This document shows, piece by piece, positions 18,801-26,008 of a DNA stretch of 64,000 nt (position 1 is its first letter; each line of letters begins with the position of its first letter). Origin of the DNA: Lentilactobacillus parabuchneri DSM 5707 = NBRC 107865. GTDB lineage: Bacteria; Bacillota; Bacilli; Lactobacillales; Lactobacillaceae. The stretch spans positions 76,763 to 140,762 of the forward strand of contig NZ_AZGK01000002.1 in assembly GCF_001435315.1 (NCBI RefSeq), given 5' to 3'. Made by a program: the position numbers and the translations under genes. The notes under the pieces were generated by a model. It was not told the origin of the DNA. It saw nothing but the letters and a program-made list of their open reading frames with translations, and did not search any database.

Positions 18801-19189
18801 CTGAAGTTCCGGTCACCGAATCCCCTTCGACTGACCTCCCAGATGACATTGAAGACCCAATGGGAATTCCTTCAATTGATGACGAAACAACTGCCCCGCA
18901 ATCAAGCAATGACAATTCCAATGTTGAATCCGATGAAGGGCTTCTTTACTTGAAAGCTGGTACTGATCTGGCAACTCCAAAGAAAGCCAGTCATTGGAAC
19001 TACGAGAAGCATGGCACACCGCATGTTGATCTGCATCAATCAAAGATTAGCAAAGCAGGCATCGGCCAAACACTCCTTCCACAGACCGGAGATGCCCACC
19101 AGTTGAACTGGCTGGCAGCCCTTGGATTGTCACTTCTTGGCCTTATGGGTCTCTCAAAGCTAAGGAAGCGCCGTGAACAAACCAAATAA
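15857..19189 (+). CDS. LPXTG-anchored fibro-slime-domain surface protein (putative adhesin)
   Basis: 1110-residue cell-wall protein. Signal peptide at 1 to about 35. Ser/Thr/Gln-rich low-complexity stalk at about 36-190. Then about three degenerate repeats of roughly 110 residues (about 195-550), each with a KYY-Y-D strand, an acidic helix (D-x3-I/L-x2-A-x3-G) and a Y-x-I/V strand. A fibro-slime/PA14-like region covers about 565-890, with FSGDDDFWLFIDGHLALD near 800 and IGGIHDKASG after it. A VTPP repeat linker follows at about 945-965. The sorting signal LPQTG near 1075 is followed by a hydrophobic segment and the tail RKRREQTK. GGAGGAAC precedes the ATG. Possible promoter TATAAT at 15789. 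Confidence 0.88.
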   Translation: MSKKLRNNVLLATGLLVGLSTTSAIDHSTVSADETSPTAAVSETVNASQAEEQAAQSETTTFQKPAAAETPTTDNSIPQAYSTSTNATTTQPASTTPANQSPTEDTTGTPVSNQQESKSTPSSQSTNINKQVSSQTNQSSTGNSVQETSPDQSTSQKSQTQSEAQTVSDTNPTSEDTSTTKQNQSKTNQASQRAKTKKYIPYHEATGENQYGRIIYRQTDSENNSKYYLYDQEKDQYFEIVDDETIEEVTGADAAGVISKHYFGDQSEIPETDRQQLEDAIENGDDNIKEYKVVTTDERPADNILVYNHVDKQYYKVGEGPADAKTVIAVQIDGKYYSYDGKDQNGDPKYTEITDEYNEAESVAQTFYANSGPTGDLDTIKQAYEAAKEDGTVLTHYHQYQIVTGAEQPDLSDNQYFTNTETTLYHPDETNLPTDTKIVTVFEDASGNLLKYEKDRFEPLSAAEKAQYMEAKQSTSESFPNGLVKTDTLKDNQESFGNSQAIEEAVQNGQDIITVDGKQYRINGVHSKETLDELGENVAYYLDVKPFVENESVVPEGNLTEVESPATAGVKTTITDYWISSESEDKDKSKLMQSGINAGHTLKFSTGTGDGEEWNDYNRHVIFTGIVQSQLGSDGYPVLKVGGTTEANGTSPESLRYLFDGSSDLGDETTKGSRKNYVSGKEMPLFLSDGKGNYTFDSSLHYTQLQEDQNGNYRLVVYNIPNKPNQDSTGQFFPFDEKEMFFDSQGQPINYKTSSTSEVTPNHYFGVKMELEYIQPENGMLVEKQDTTNKETSEKPMTFDFSGDDDFWLFIDGHLALDIGGIHDKASGTIDFSTGKVKITDATGHVTEQANLDDVFANTGIDWREAGSKHTMKIFYLERGNNLSNLKVQFNLQIPTYYYAQQSSYGVHEAVSYVSAENQQYDKTETPLYSYGVNEKYGVELVDETVPPVTPPVTPPVTPPVTPPVTPETPEPPTTPEIPSIPEVPVTESPSTDLPDDIEDPMGIPSIDDETTAPQSSNDNSNVESDEGLLYLKAGTDLATPKKASHWNYEKHGTPHVDLHQSKISKAGIGQTLLPQTGDAHQLNWLAALGLSLLGLMGLSKLRKRREQTK

Positions 19190-19198
19190 ATAATTCTC

Positions 19199-19231
19199 TG
19201 ATCCTCAACTTCTTGTTGGGGGTCTTTTTCG
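19199..19231 (+). terminator. Intrinsic terminator of the adhesin gene
   Basis: GATCCTCAAC and GTTGGGGGTC pair with G-T wobbles, followed by TTTTT, ten bases after the stop codon. Confidence 0.75.
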
Positions 19232-19238
19232 ATCTATA

Positions 19239-19267
19239 TAAAAAACCAGGACCCAAAAAGCCCCGGC
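19239..19267 (-). terminator. Intrinsic terminator of tenA
   Basis: On the minus strand CCGGGGC pairs with GTCCTGG through two G-U wobbles and is followed by six T residues. Confidence 0.6.
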
Positions 19268-19285
19268 TAGTTCAATATTCATCAA

Positions 19286-19984
19286 TTAACGATACTGTTT
19301 CATTGGCTTAACGAAGTGCCAGCTGCGTTGCTGGTAAGCCTGGTCCCAGAACTCCCATTCCAGTTCACAGCTCTTCAAGAATTCTTCTTTGACAACGTCT
19401 AAATGATGCTGGTCATAGTGCTCGGATTCGCGGTCGATTAAAGCAAATAACTGTGGCAGAATGCTGTCATCGGAATCCTCCATATCGGCATAAAAGTCGA
19501 TCCAAGGCTTGAATACATTGTCATCAGTATTCTTCCCCTGCTTCACAAACCGGTTTGCGATTTCCAAGTAAGTCCATGGACACGGCGTCATGGCGGCAAC
19601 AATGTCAATCAAGTCGCCAGTTCGTGCAGATCGGTACATATGTTCATTGTACAGGTAGGTCCCCGGTGCTTGAGGATCATGTTGCAGCGTTTCGTATTGA
19701 ACACCCGCGACATCGCAGAAGTTGTGGTGCGGATGAATTTCACTATTCAAAACAAAGTCAATTTGCTTGGCAAAAATTGCCATGTCTGCTCTGGTTTCCG
19801 ACTTCTCGATCGCGGCAGCATACACCTTGATGAAAGCGTTCAGGTAATTGAAATCCTGACCAACGTAAAACGTCAGTGCCTCCTTGGGAAGATCTCCGTT
19901 GCCGATTCCTTCGACAAACGGATGTTGATAGATTTGGTTCAAAATCGGCTGTCCAGCTTCAACTAATTCTTCAGAAAATTTCAT
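19286..19984 (-). CDS. tenA: TenA family aminopyrimidine aminohydrolase/thiaminase II
   Basis: 232-residue all-helical enzyme hydrolysing aminopyrimidine products of thiamine breakdown so that the pyrimidine can be salvaged. Family marks are QDFNYLNAFIKVYA, the active-site cysteine in AMTPCPWTYLEI (about residue 138) and the C-terminal SCELEWEFWDQAY. A TPP riboswitch lies immediately upstream, so it is repressed by thiamine pyrophosphate. It appears to be a single-gene unit with its own terminator; other thiamine genes are outside the window. Confidence 0.93.
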   Translation of the reverse strand: MKFSEELVEAGQPILNQIYQHPFVEGIGNGDLPKEALTFYVGQDFNYLNAFIKVYAAAIEKSETRADMAIFAKQIDFVLNSEIHPHHNFCDVAGVQYETLQHDPQAPGTYLYNEHMYRSARTGDLIDIVAAMTPCPWTYLEIANRFVKQGKNTDDNVFKPWIDFYADMEDSDDSILPQLFALIDRESEHYDQHHLDVVKEEFLKSCELEWEFWDQAYQQRSWHFVKPMKQYR

Positions 19985-20049
19985 GGGTCAATGCTCCTTA
20001 AAGCAAAATTTTCAAACAGAACGTAACCGGACTTGGTACAGATTGTTCT

Positions 20050-20142
20050 CATTTCTTCCACTTCCCTACGTTGGTATTAACCAAATCAGGTTCAAAGGGA
20101 TTGGCGAATTGCCATCTCAGCACAAGGCACCCCTAGTGATCT
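20050..20142 (-). promoter_or_regulatory. TPP riboswitch (THI element)
   Basis: Read on the minus strand, the conserved order is ACTAGGGGTGCC, GCTGAGATGG, CCCTTTGAACCTGAT, then GGTTAATACCAACGTAGGG, matching the THI-box consensus. It ends about 65 bases before tenA. No clear terminator stem follows, so control may act on translation initiation. Confidence 0.95.
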
Positions 20143-20303
20143 TATTTGAATATCCAAAGTCTAACATATTTGGGCGGGGGTTTTACGATTTTCTTTTAAT
20201 CAAAAAGAATTCAGCAATAGTAACCAACGCATGAAAAGAAGCTGCTGATCTCATATTGAGATTTACAACGTCTTTAACTTTATATTGTTATTACACTTAC
20301 GAC

Positions 20304-20858
20304 CTATCCATTCTTCACCGCAAACATCGGTAACGTCTTCAAGAACACGCAGTCATTTCGATCAGCTGCGTGACCTTCGGCTAAAATTGAGCAACGTTGA
20401 ACGACTTCGGCACCAACCTTTTTTAATAAGTGTTCAGCTGCGGATAATGATCCGCCGGTACTAATGACGTCATCCACAATAATGACCCGTTTTCCGCGCA
20501 GCATTTCGGCATCGCAGCCATCTAACACCAATTGTTGATGATAGTCCGTGGTAATTGACCGCATCCCAATCGCAATTGGATTTCGCATATACGCCTTCAC
20601 ACTCTTCCGCAGGACAAAATAACGCGGGTGATGCGTGATCAGGCTCAATTCTTGGGCGAGTGGAATTCCTTTGCTTTCCAAGGTGACCAGATAATCAAAT
20701 GGAATATTGATCCGCTTAGCCAACTCTTCGGCAGCATAGTGAGTCAACTCGGCATCCCCCAGCAGCACAAATGAGGCAATTGCTGCCGTATCTGTAATCG
20801 GAATAATCGGTAATGTCCGCTTCATCTTGCCAATCGTCAGTTCATATTGTTTCTGCAT
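20304..20858 (-). CDS. Phosphoribosyltransferase family protein (adenine PRTase-like)
   Basis: 184-residue protein with the PRPP-binding loop RVIIVDDVISTGGS (about residues 122-135). An upstream flexible region, LESKGIPLAQELSL and YFVLRKSVKAYM, resembles adenine phosphoribosyltransferase-type enzymes. It may salvage a purine base or regulate nucleotide metabolism; the base specificity is not evident. It is about 10% longer than typical Apt. A TCTATATATAGA palindrome lies just upstream (20873-20884). It is monocistronic, with the tenA riboswitch downstream. Confidence 0.8.
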   Translation of the reverse strand: MQKQYELTIGKMKRTLPIIPITDTAAIASFVLLGDAELTHYAAEELAKRINIPFDYLVTLESKGIPLAQELSLITHHPRYFVLRKSVKAYMRNPIAIGMRSITTDYHQQLVLDGCDAEMLRGKRVIIVDDVISTGGSLSAAEHLLKKVGAEVVQRCSILAEGHAADRNDCVFLKTLPMFAVKNG

Positions 20859-20872
20859 TATTATCCCCCACG

Positions 20873-20884
20873 TCTATATATAGA
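20873..20884. promoter_or_regulatory. Short AT palindrome upstream of the phosphoribosyltransferase gene
   Basis: Perfect palindrome TCTATATATAGA, sharing the CTATATATAG core of the NrdR-like box found 440 bases away before the RNR gene. It may be a promoter -10 region, an operator, or both. Confidence 0.35.
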
Positions 20885-21279
20885 AAGAAAAAGTGTAACG
20901 TGAAATGAAAGTTCCCATAAAATTTTTAAAATCCAAAAGATTCATCCATACAATATTTTACTTTTTATATTTTTCGTTCGTTTATAACTATGATAATACC
21001 TTACTTTGGCATTAATATCCATGCTTATATATTAAAAACCGAATTTATCCGTTTGAAACCATCAAAAAATGAAATTGGCACACAGTATGTTAGCTGGACC
21101 CGCACATAACGTGGTTCGTTTATCGTCTTCGAAACCACATACTGGGTGTGATTATCGCAAATTTCACTAACAATTTGTTGTCTCCAATCCCACTCAAAGT
21201 GTGATTAAAAAAAGTTTCAAATCGAATAATCCGCGACTCGACGCGATTATGCACGCTACAAGCAAATTTGCCAAATACA
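20885..21279. other. Long intergenic region with an unexplained inverted-repeat structure
   Basis: No gene seen. CACACAGTATGT (21079-21090) pairs with ACATACTGGGTGTG (21137-21150) apart from small bulges. A nested hairpin GTGGTT/AACCAC (21111-21116 with 21133-21138) abuts the right arm. No cobalamin riboswitch core was found even though a cobalamin-dependent enzyme lies downstream. Confidence 0.5.
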
Positions 21280-21325
21280 CAATATATTGATTAAAGGTCG
21301 GGATAGAGATACTATATATAGTATC
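21276..21325 (+). promoter_or_regulatory. Two NrdR-box-like palindromes before the RNR gene
   Basis: CAATATATTG (21280-21289, within ACACAATATATTGATT) and the perfect palindrome GATACTATATATAGTATC (21308-21325) have centres 32 bases apart, about three helical turns. That is the known spacing of paired NrdR boxes. The second box overlaps the -35 position relative to TATAAT at 21345-21350. NrdR would repress when dATP/ATP levels are high. Confidence 0.72.
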
Positions 21326-21370
21326 AACTCAAGCGAAAAGAGAATATAATTCTACATAGGAGGAATCATT

Positions 21371-23620
21371 ATGCAAGCTATGAAACTTTCATCAGTTTCA
21401 CTATCTGATGAATTTATAAACCAAGTTAAAAATGAAGTGACACCCCACTGGGGAGAATTAGGCTGGGTAACCTACAAGCGGACTTATGCGCGTTGGCTGC
21501 CTGAAAAAGGCCGGACAGAAAACTGGGACGAGACCGTTAAACGGGTTGTTGAAGGAAATATTAACCTTGATCCTCGTTTACACGAAGACAACGTTGATCC
21601 ACAAGTTGTCAGCGACTTAACTGAAGAGGCTCACAAGCTTTACAAATTAATCTATGGGCTGTCTGCCACTCCATCTGGACGTAACCTTTGGATCTCTGGT
21701 ACCAGCTATCAGGACCGTAACGGTGACGCCTTAAACAACTGTTGGTTTATCGCGGTTCGACCACAATCTTATGGTCACAGCCACATCCTGCCAGACTATC
21801 TTCAACCAGAAACGCCTGCCGTTTCGATGCCATACTCATTCATGTTTGACCAATTGATGAAGGGCGGCGGTGTTGGTTTTTCTGTGACAAAAAACAACAT
21901 CCACAAGATTCCACTAGTTGATAACAAGATTGACTTGAAAGTGATCATCGACAAGAATAGCAAGTCCTACAAAGATTCACTCGAAATGGGCGCTATGGAC
22001 AAAGACGAGTGGTTGAAGAATCATTCGATTAAAGACGTTCGCTACTATCGTCTTCCAGATACCCGCGAAGGCTGGGTAGTTGCCAATGCCCACTTGATTG
22101 ATATGCATTTTAACGGCACAAATATTGATGGTAAAACTGACTTGGTTCTCGATATGAGCGATATCCGTGAAAAGGGTGCTAAGATCAAGGGCTTCGGTGG
22201 AACTGCTTCAGGTCCAATGCCACTAATCGAAATGCTCATTGATATCAACGAACTGCTCAATTCGCGCGTTGGCCGTCACTTGTCCTCAGTTGACGCTACT
22301 GATATTGGTAATTTGATTGGAAAAACGGTTGTTGCCGGAAACGTCCGTCGTTCAGCTGAATTAGCTTTAGGATCGGCTGACGACCAAGACTTCATCACGA
22401 TGAAACAGGACAAAGACAAGCTGTACCATCACCGTTGGGCATCAAACAACAGTGTTGCTGTTGACTCTGCATTTGATGACTACGGCCCGGTTGCCGACTC
22501 TATTCAGCATAATGGTGAACCGGGAATCGTTAACTTGGAACTTTCACGAAACTATGGTCGAAAGATCGACGGTAAACAAAAAGATGTTGATGCCAACGTT
22601 GAAGGTACTAACCCATGTGGTGAAATTTCATTAGCAAACGGTGAACCATGTAATTTGTTTGAAGTCTTTCCTTATGTTGCAACTCAACAGGGCTGGGACC
22701 TCAATGAAGCCTTCACTTTGGGAACCCGTTTCTCAAAGCGGGTTACATTCAGTAACTACGATTGGGAAGTTTCCCGTAACGTCATTGAAGAAAACCGCCG
22801 AATCGGAATTTCGATGTCAGGTATTCAAGATTGGATCCTGGCAACATTTGGAAATCGGGTTGTGACTGGCTATAAAGATGCAACTGACCCTGATACTGGT
22901 GAAGCAATCAAGGAACCCATTTACGATCCAAGAATTGTTAAAGAAGTCGACGGTTTGTACAAAGCTGTTGTTCAGGCGGACAAAGATTACTCCGATACGC
23001 TTGGATGCAAGCCTTCTATCAAGCACACCACGGTTAAACCATCAGGAACCGTTGCTAAATTAGCCGGTGTTTCTGAAGGAATGCATTTCCACTATGCCGG
23101 TTACTTGATTCAACGGATCCGGTTCCAGGATTCAGATCCCCTGCTGCCAGCTTTGAAAGCTTGTGGCTACCACGTTGAACCGGATGTTTACACCAAGAGC
23201 ACGATGGTTGCTGAGTTCCCAATCCGCGCATCCCATGCGGATAGTGAAAACTTCGCTTCTGCCGGAAACGTTTCAATCGCAGAACAATTTGCCACCCAAG
23301 CATTCCTGCAAACCTACTGGTCAGACAATGCGGTAAGTTGTACCGTTACTTTCCAACCAAATGAAGGTGACCAAATTGCGCCACTGATGAGACAATACCG
23401 GTTCACAACCAAGTCAACTTCATTGCTTCCTTACGTGGGAAATGAGTTCAAACAAGCCCCTAAGGAACCAATTGACGAAAAGACCTACGAAGACAAGGTT
23501 ATGGAAATCCACGGTGATGTCGCAACGGTCTTCGCCAAGCAAAACGGTAACCATGATAAAAAGGATATCGAGTTGGTTGACCAAACCGATTGTGCAGGTG
23601 GCGCTTGCCCGGTAAAATAA
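21371..23620 (+). CDS. nrdJ: Adenosylcobalamin-dependent ribonucleoside-triphosphate reductase (class II)
   Basis: 749-residue monomeric class II enzyme reducing ribonucleoside triphosphates with coenzyme B12, very like the Lactobacillus leichmannii RTPR. Cysteines seen in the expected places are NNCWF (about 124), NPCGEISL (thiyl cysteine, about 415), EPCNLFEVFP (about 426) and the C-terminal redox pair in DCAGGACPVK. The N-terminal block ELGWVTYKRTYARWLPE is also typical. ATG follows TAGGAGGAATCATT. Two NrdR-like boxes precede it. The cobalamin adenosyltransferase gene lies 550 bases downstream, so cofactor supply and use are physically linked. Confidence 0.97.
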   Translation: MQAMKLSSVSLSDEFINQVKNEVTPHWGELGWVTYKRTYARWLPEKGRTENWDETVKRVVEGNINLDPRLHEDNVDPQVVSDLTEEAHKLYKLIYGLSATPSGRNLWISGTSYQDRNGDALNNCWFIAVRPQSYGHSHILPDYLQPETPAVSMPYSFMFDQLMKGGGVGFSVTKNNIHKIPLVDNKIDLKVIIDKNSKSYKDSLEMGAMDKDEWLKNHSIKDVRYYRLPDTREGWVVANAHLIDMHFNGTNIDGKTDLVLDMSDIREKGAKIKGFGGTASGPMPLIEMLIDINELLNSRVGRHLSSVDATDIGNLIGKTVVAGNVRRSAELALGSADDQDFITMKQDKDKLYHHRWASNNSVAVDSAFDDYGPVADSIQHNGEPGIVNLELSRNYGRKIDGKQKDVDANVEGTNPCGEISLANGEPCNLFEVFPYVATQQGWDLNEAFTLGTRFSKRVTFSNYDWEVSRNVIEENRRIGISMSGIQDWILATFGNRVVTGYKDATDPDTGEAIKEPIYDPRIVKEVDGLYKAVVQADKDYSDTLGCKPSIKHTTVKPSGTVAKLAGVSEGMHFHYAGYLIQRIRFQDSDPLLPALKACGYHVEPDVYTKSTMVAEFPIRASHADSENFASAGNVSIAEQFATQAFLQTYWSDNAVSCTVTFQPNEGDQIAPLMRQYRFTTKSTSLLPYVGNEFKQAPKEPIDEKTYEDKVMEIHGDVATVFAKQNGNHDKKDIELVDQTDCAGGACPVK

Positions 23621-23622
23621 GA

Positions 23623-23973
23623 GAGTGTGACAAGCAACGTTTTGACACGGTGAGCTAAGTGCGCTTTGATTTAAATCCTGGGTTTGGATTTGAATCAAAG
23701 TGTCTTAGATCGCAGTGTCAGTTGCGTCGGAACACGTTTAGAGTGTGACGAGGGCTGGGTGATGCGATTTCTAAGGCAGCTTTGGTTTAAACCCTGCTTT
23801 TGGGTTTGAATCAAAGTTGGCTTAGAAGTTAGCATCAGGCCCGTCGGAACACGTTTAGAGTGTGACGAGTAACGGGTGATGCGGTTTCTAAGAGTGCTTT
23901 GGCCTAAACCCTGGTTCTGGGTTTGAGTCAAAGCGCACTTAGAAGTTAGCAGCAGTTGCGTCGGAACACGTTT
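23623..23973. repeat. Three tandem hairpin-forming repeats of about 117 bp
   Basis: Units start at 23623, 23741 and 23858. Each holds an inverted repeat CTAAG-N4-CTTTGGTTTAAACCC-like, loop, GGGTTTGAATCAAAG-N4-CTTAG, flanked by GTGTGAC and TCGGAACACGTTT. In unit 1 the inner stem is AAATCC/GGATTT where units 2 and 3 have AAACCC/GGGTTT, so both arms changed together. Unit junctions carry ACACGTTTAGAGTGT, itself a hairpin. No coding potential. Confidence 0.85.
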
Positions 23974-24173
23974 CCACTAGGTAAAATGGAGACGCGAAAC
24001 CGAGATGCCCTATATATAACCAAGTCACCCAACTAAAACAGTGTTCAACCTTGGCCGATCGGTCCCCCGCCGTTTGGCCAAGCCCTAAAATAGATCATTT
24101 GCACGAAGGAGGCCAGGGCAGAATTTGAATTTTGCCCTGGCCTTTTTCATTACATACTTGATGGAGGTAAACA
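23974..24173 (+). other. Spacer between repeats and the adenosyltransferase gene
   Basis: No ORF with support. It holds a TATATA stretch at 24011-24018, a hairpin CTTGGCC/GGCCAAG (24050-24056 with 24076-24082) and then the terminator at 24111-24147. It could be the 3' end of the RNR transcript or a small RNA of about 120 nt. No convincing -35 element is visible. Confidence 0.4.
24111..24147 (+). terminator. Strong intrinsic terminator before the adenosyltransferase gene
   Basis: GGCCAGGGCA (24111-24120) pairs perfectly with TGCCCTGGCC (24132-24141), followed by TTTTT. It lies only 27 bases before the next start codon. Confidence 0.85.
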
Positions 24174-24707
24174 ATGTTAAAAATTTATACCAAGGTCGGC
24201 GATCACGGGAAAACCAAACAGGTCACCGGAAAAATGGTTCCCAAATATGACTTACAAATTGAAGCACTCGGTGCCTTAGATGAACTGGATTCGTGGTTAG
24301 GCTACGTCGTTTCAGTGCTTTCGCCTAAAAGTGCCGAATTGGCCCCAGCAATTCAAACCGTACAGCGAAACCTATATGAATTGCAGGCTGACATCACGGT
24401 CAAACGGCATCACAATATCACGTTTGACGAAACCAAAAAGTTGGAGAATGAGATTGACGAGATCATGGCCAAACTACCAGCAATCAAAGCGTTCATCTTA
24501 CCGGGTGGCAATCAAGCCGGGGCTTCACTCCAATACGCCCGAGCATTGGCAAGACGTGCAGAACGGATGGTCATTGAGTTAAATGATAAACAGCAACCGC
24601 TCAACGACGAAATCTTTGAGTACTTAAACCGACTCTCAGACTACCTGTTTGCCCTGGCCCGTTACGCAAACTATCTTGAAGGCTATGAGGAAATTAAAAG
24701 CAAATAA
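24174..24707 (+). CDS. PduO-type corrinoid (cobalamin) adenosyltransferase
   Basis: 177-residue enzyme transferring the 5'-deoxyadenosyl group of ATP to cob(I)alamin. The ATP-binding N terminus YTKVGDHGKTK, FILPGG near the middle and the C-terminal helices RALARRAERM and YLNRLSDYLFALAR match the PduO family. It makes the cofactor needed by the class II RNR upstream. GATGGAGGTAAACA precedes the ATG. A strong terminator just upstream indicates it either has its own promoter or depends on read-through. Confidence 0.95.
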   Translation: MLKIYTKVGDHGKTKQVTGKMVPKYDLQIEALGALDELDSWLGYVVSVLSPKSAELAPAIQTVQRNLYELQADITVKRHHNITFDETKKLENEIDEIMAKLPAIKAFILPGGNQAGASLQYARALARRAERMVIELNDKQQPLNDEIFEYLNRLSDYLFALARYANYLEGYEEIKSK

Positions 24708-24717
24708 CCGTGTACTC

Positions 24718-24767
24718 GAAAAGGAGAACCGAAAACCACGATGCTGGTTTCCGGTTCTCCTTTTTAG
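24718..24767. terminator. Bidirectional intrinsic terminator
   Basis: AAAAGGAGAACCG and CGGTTCTCCTTTTT, with a continuing AAACC/GGTTT stem, lie between the convergent adenosyltransferase and dehydrogenase genes. Confidence 0.88.
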
Positions 24768-24773
24768 TGCAAT

Positions 24774-25772
24774 CTAAACATTGATTGTGTGTTTAGTCGG
24801 CTTACCATTAATTAATTTCAACGTATCATCAAGTGACTGCTTGACCATATTTTTAACCGCAATATCTGTATAGAACGCAACGTGAGGTGTCAAAAAGACG
24901 TTATCCATGGATTTAAGCTTTGTATATGCCTTCAATGGAATGTCGCCTTCAAATGATTGATTAAAGATTTCCGTCTCGTCTTCGATCACATCAATGCCGG
25001 CACCGGCAATTTGCTTGTTCTCCAACGCATCAATTAAGGCATCGGTATCAACAATTGGTCCACGAGAACAATTAATCAAAAATGCGGAAGGCTTCATTTC
25101 GGCAAATTGTTCACTGCCAATCATATGATAATTATCCTCACTCATGTAAGTGTGCATGGTAATGATATCGGCATTCTTAAAAATATCGGCTTTAGATGTA
25201 TATTCTACGAGATCTCGAAAATCATCATTTTCCTTAATATCATTTCCGAGGACCCGAGCACCAAACCGCTTAAATATTTTCGCAACGGTACTTCCAATTC
25301 GACCCACACCGATGATCCCGATGGTCATCTCCGATAATTCGCGTGACCGAAGTCCTTCAACGATGTAGTCGTTTTTCATCATTCGTGCTTGGAATTGAGG
25401 AATATGGCGGACCAGATTCATCGCATGGGTCAATGTCATTTCAGCAACCGCTTCAGGTGAATAAGATGGGACGTTCGTGATCGTTAGGCCGTTTTCCTTG
25501 GCCCATTTCAGGTTACAGGAATCAACACCAGCCGAACGTAATGCAAGTTGGGTAATACCAAATTCGTGCAGTTTGCGATACAGATCCGGCGTTCCGCTGA
25601 GCTTACTGCGTTGACGATAATCAATGCCGTCATAGCTCTTTGCCAAATCAACAGTATCGTCATGGAGTTCCACGGAATTAAAATCAACTTGTACGTCTGG
25701 ATGCTCAGCTGCCCACTCCAACACGAATTCTTTCTCATAACCTAAAATGTTATACGCCAAAATTTTTTTCAT
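24774..25772 (-). CDS. D-2-hydroxyacid dehydrogenase, D-lactate dehydrogenase type
   Basis: NAD-dependent oxidoreductase of 332 residues, probably reducing pyruvate or a related 2-oxoacid to the D-hydroxyacid. The Rossmann motif is GIIGVGRIGSTVAKIF. The catalytic Arg is in INCSRGPIVDTDAL, the Glu in the DVIEDETEIF region and the His in LTPHVAFYT. The ATG at 25772 follows TAGGTGGAATA and starts MKKILAYN. A start five codons earlier would lie over that site. D-lactate dehydrogenase is the usual annotation, but D-hydroxyisocaproate dehydrogenase is a close relative that cannot be excluded. Confidence 0.88.
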   Translation of the reverse strand: MKKILAYNILGYEKEFVLEWAAEHPDVQVDFNSVELHDDTVDLAKSYDGIDYRQRSKLSGTPDLYRKLHEFGITQLALRSAGVDSCNLKWAKENGLTITNVPSYSPEAVAEMTLTHAMNLVRHIPQFQARMMKNDYIVEGLRSRELSEMTIGIIGVGRIGSTVAKIFKRFGARVLGNDIKENDDFRDLVEYTSKADIFKNADIITMHTYMSEDNYHMIGSEQFAEMKPSAFLINCSRGPIVDTDALIDALENKQIAGAGIDVIEDETEIFNQSFEGDIPLKAYTKLKSMDNVFLTPHVAFYTDIAVKNMVKQSLDDTLKLINGKPTKHTINV

Positions 25773-26008
25773 TATTCCACCTACCACATTCGTTAATATT
25801 ATAAAACAATTAAAATTTGCATATAATATAACTCATAATTGACGCCATGTCAAAGTCATTTTTCTACAAAAACCTTTCAATCTGGTAAAATTTACCGGCA
25901 TTTTGAACCATGAATCGCAATATAACCGATTTCAACTTCCAGAAGGTACGGTTATAAGTTAGAATGAAAGTTATTAATAATCTATATTCATGGGAGAGGA
26001 TAATTGAA

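Noticed and set aside
18646-18921. 91-codon Gly/Val/Thr-repeat ORF on the minus strand
   Set aside because: It is the antisense reading of the VTPP-repeat linker of the adhesin gene.
19983-20234. 83-codon ORF on the plus strand upstream of tenA
   Set aside because: It is antisense to the TPP riboswitch, and its sequence is explained by the conserved RNA.
20859-21370. Adenosylcobalamin riboswitch before the RNR gene
   Set aside because: Looked for because the enzyme needs B12. Neither the B12-box core nor the expected kissing-loop elements were found; NrdR-like boxes explain control better.
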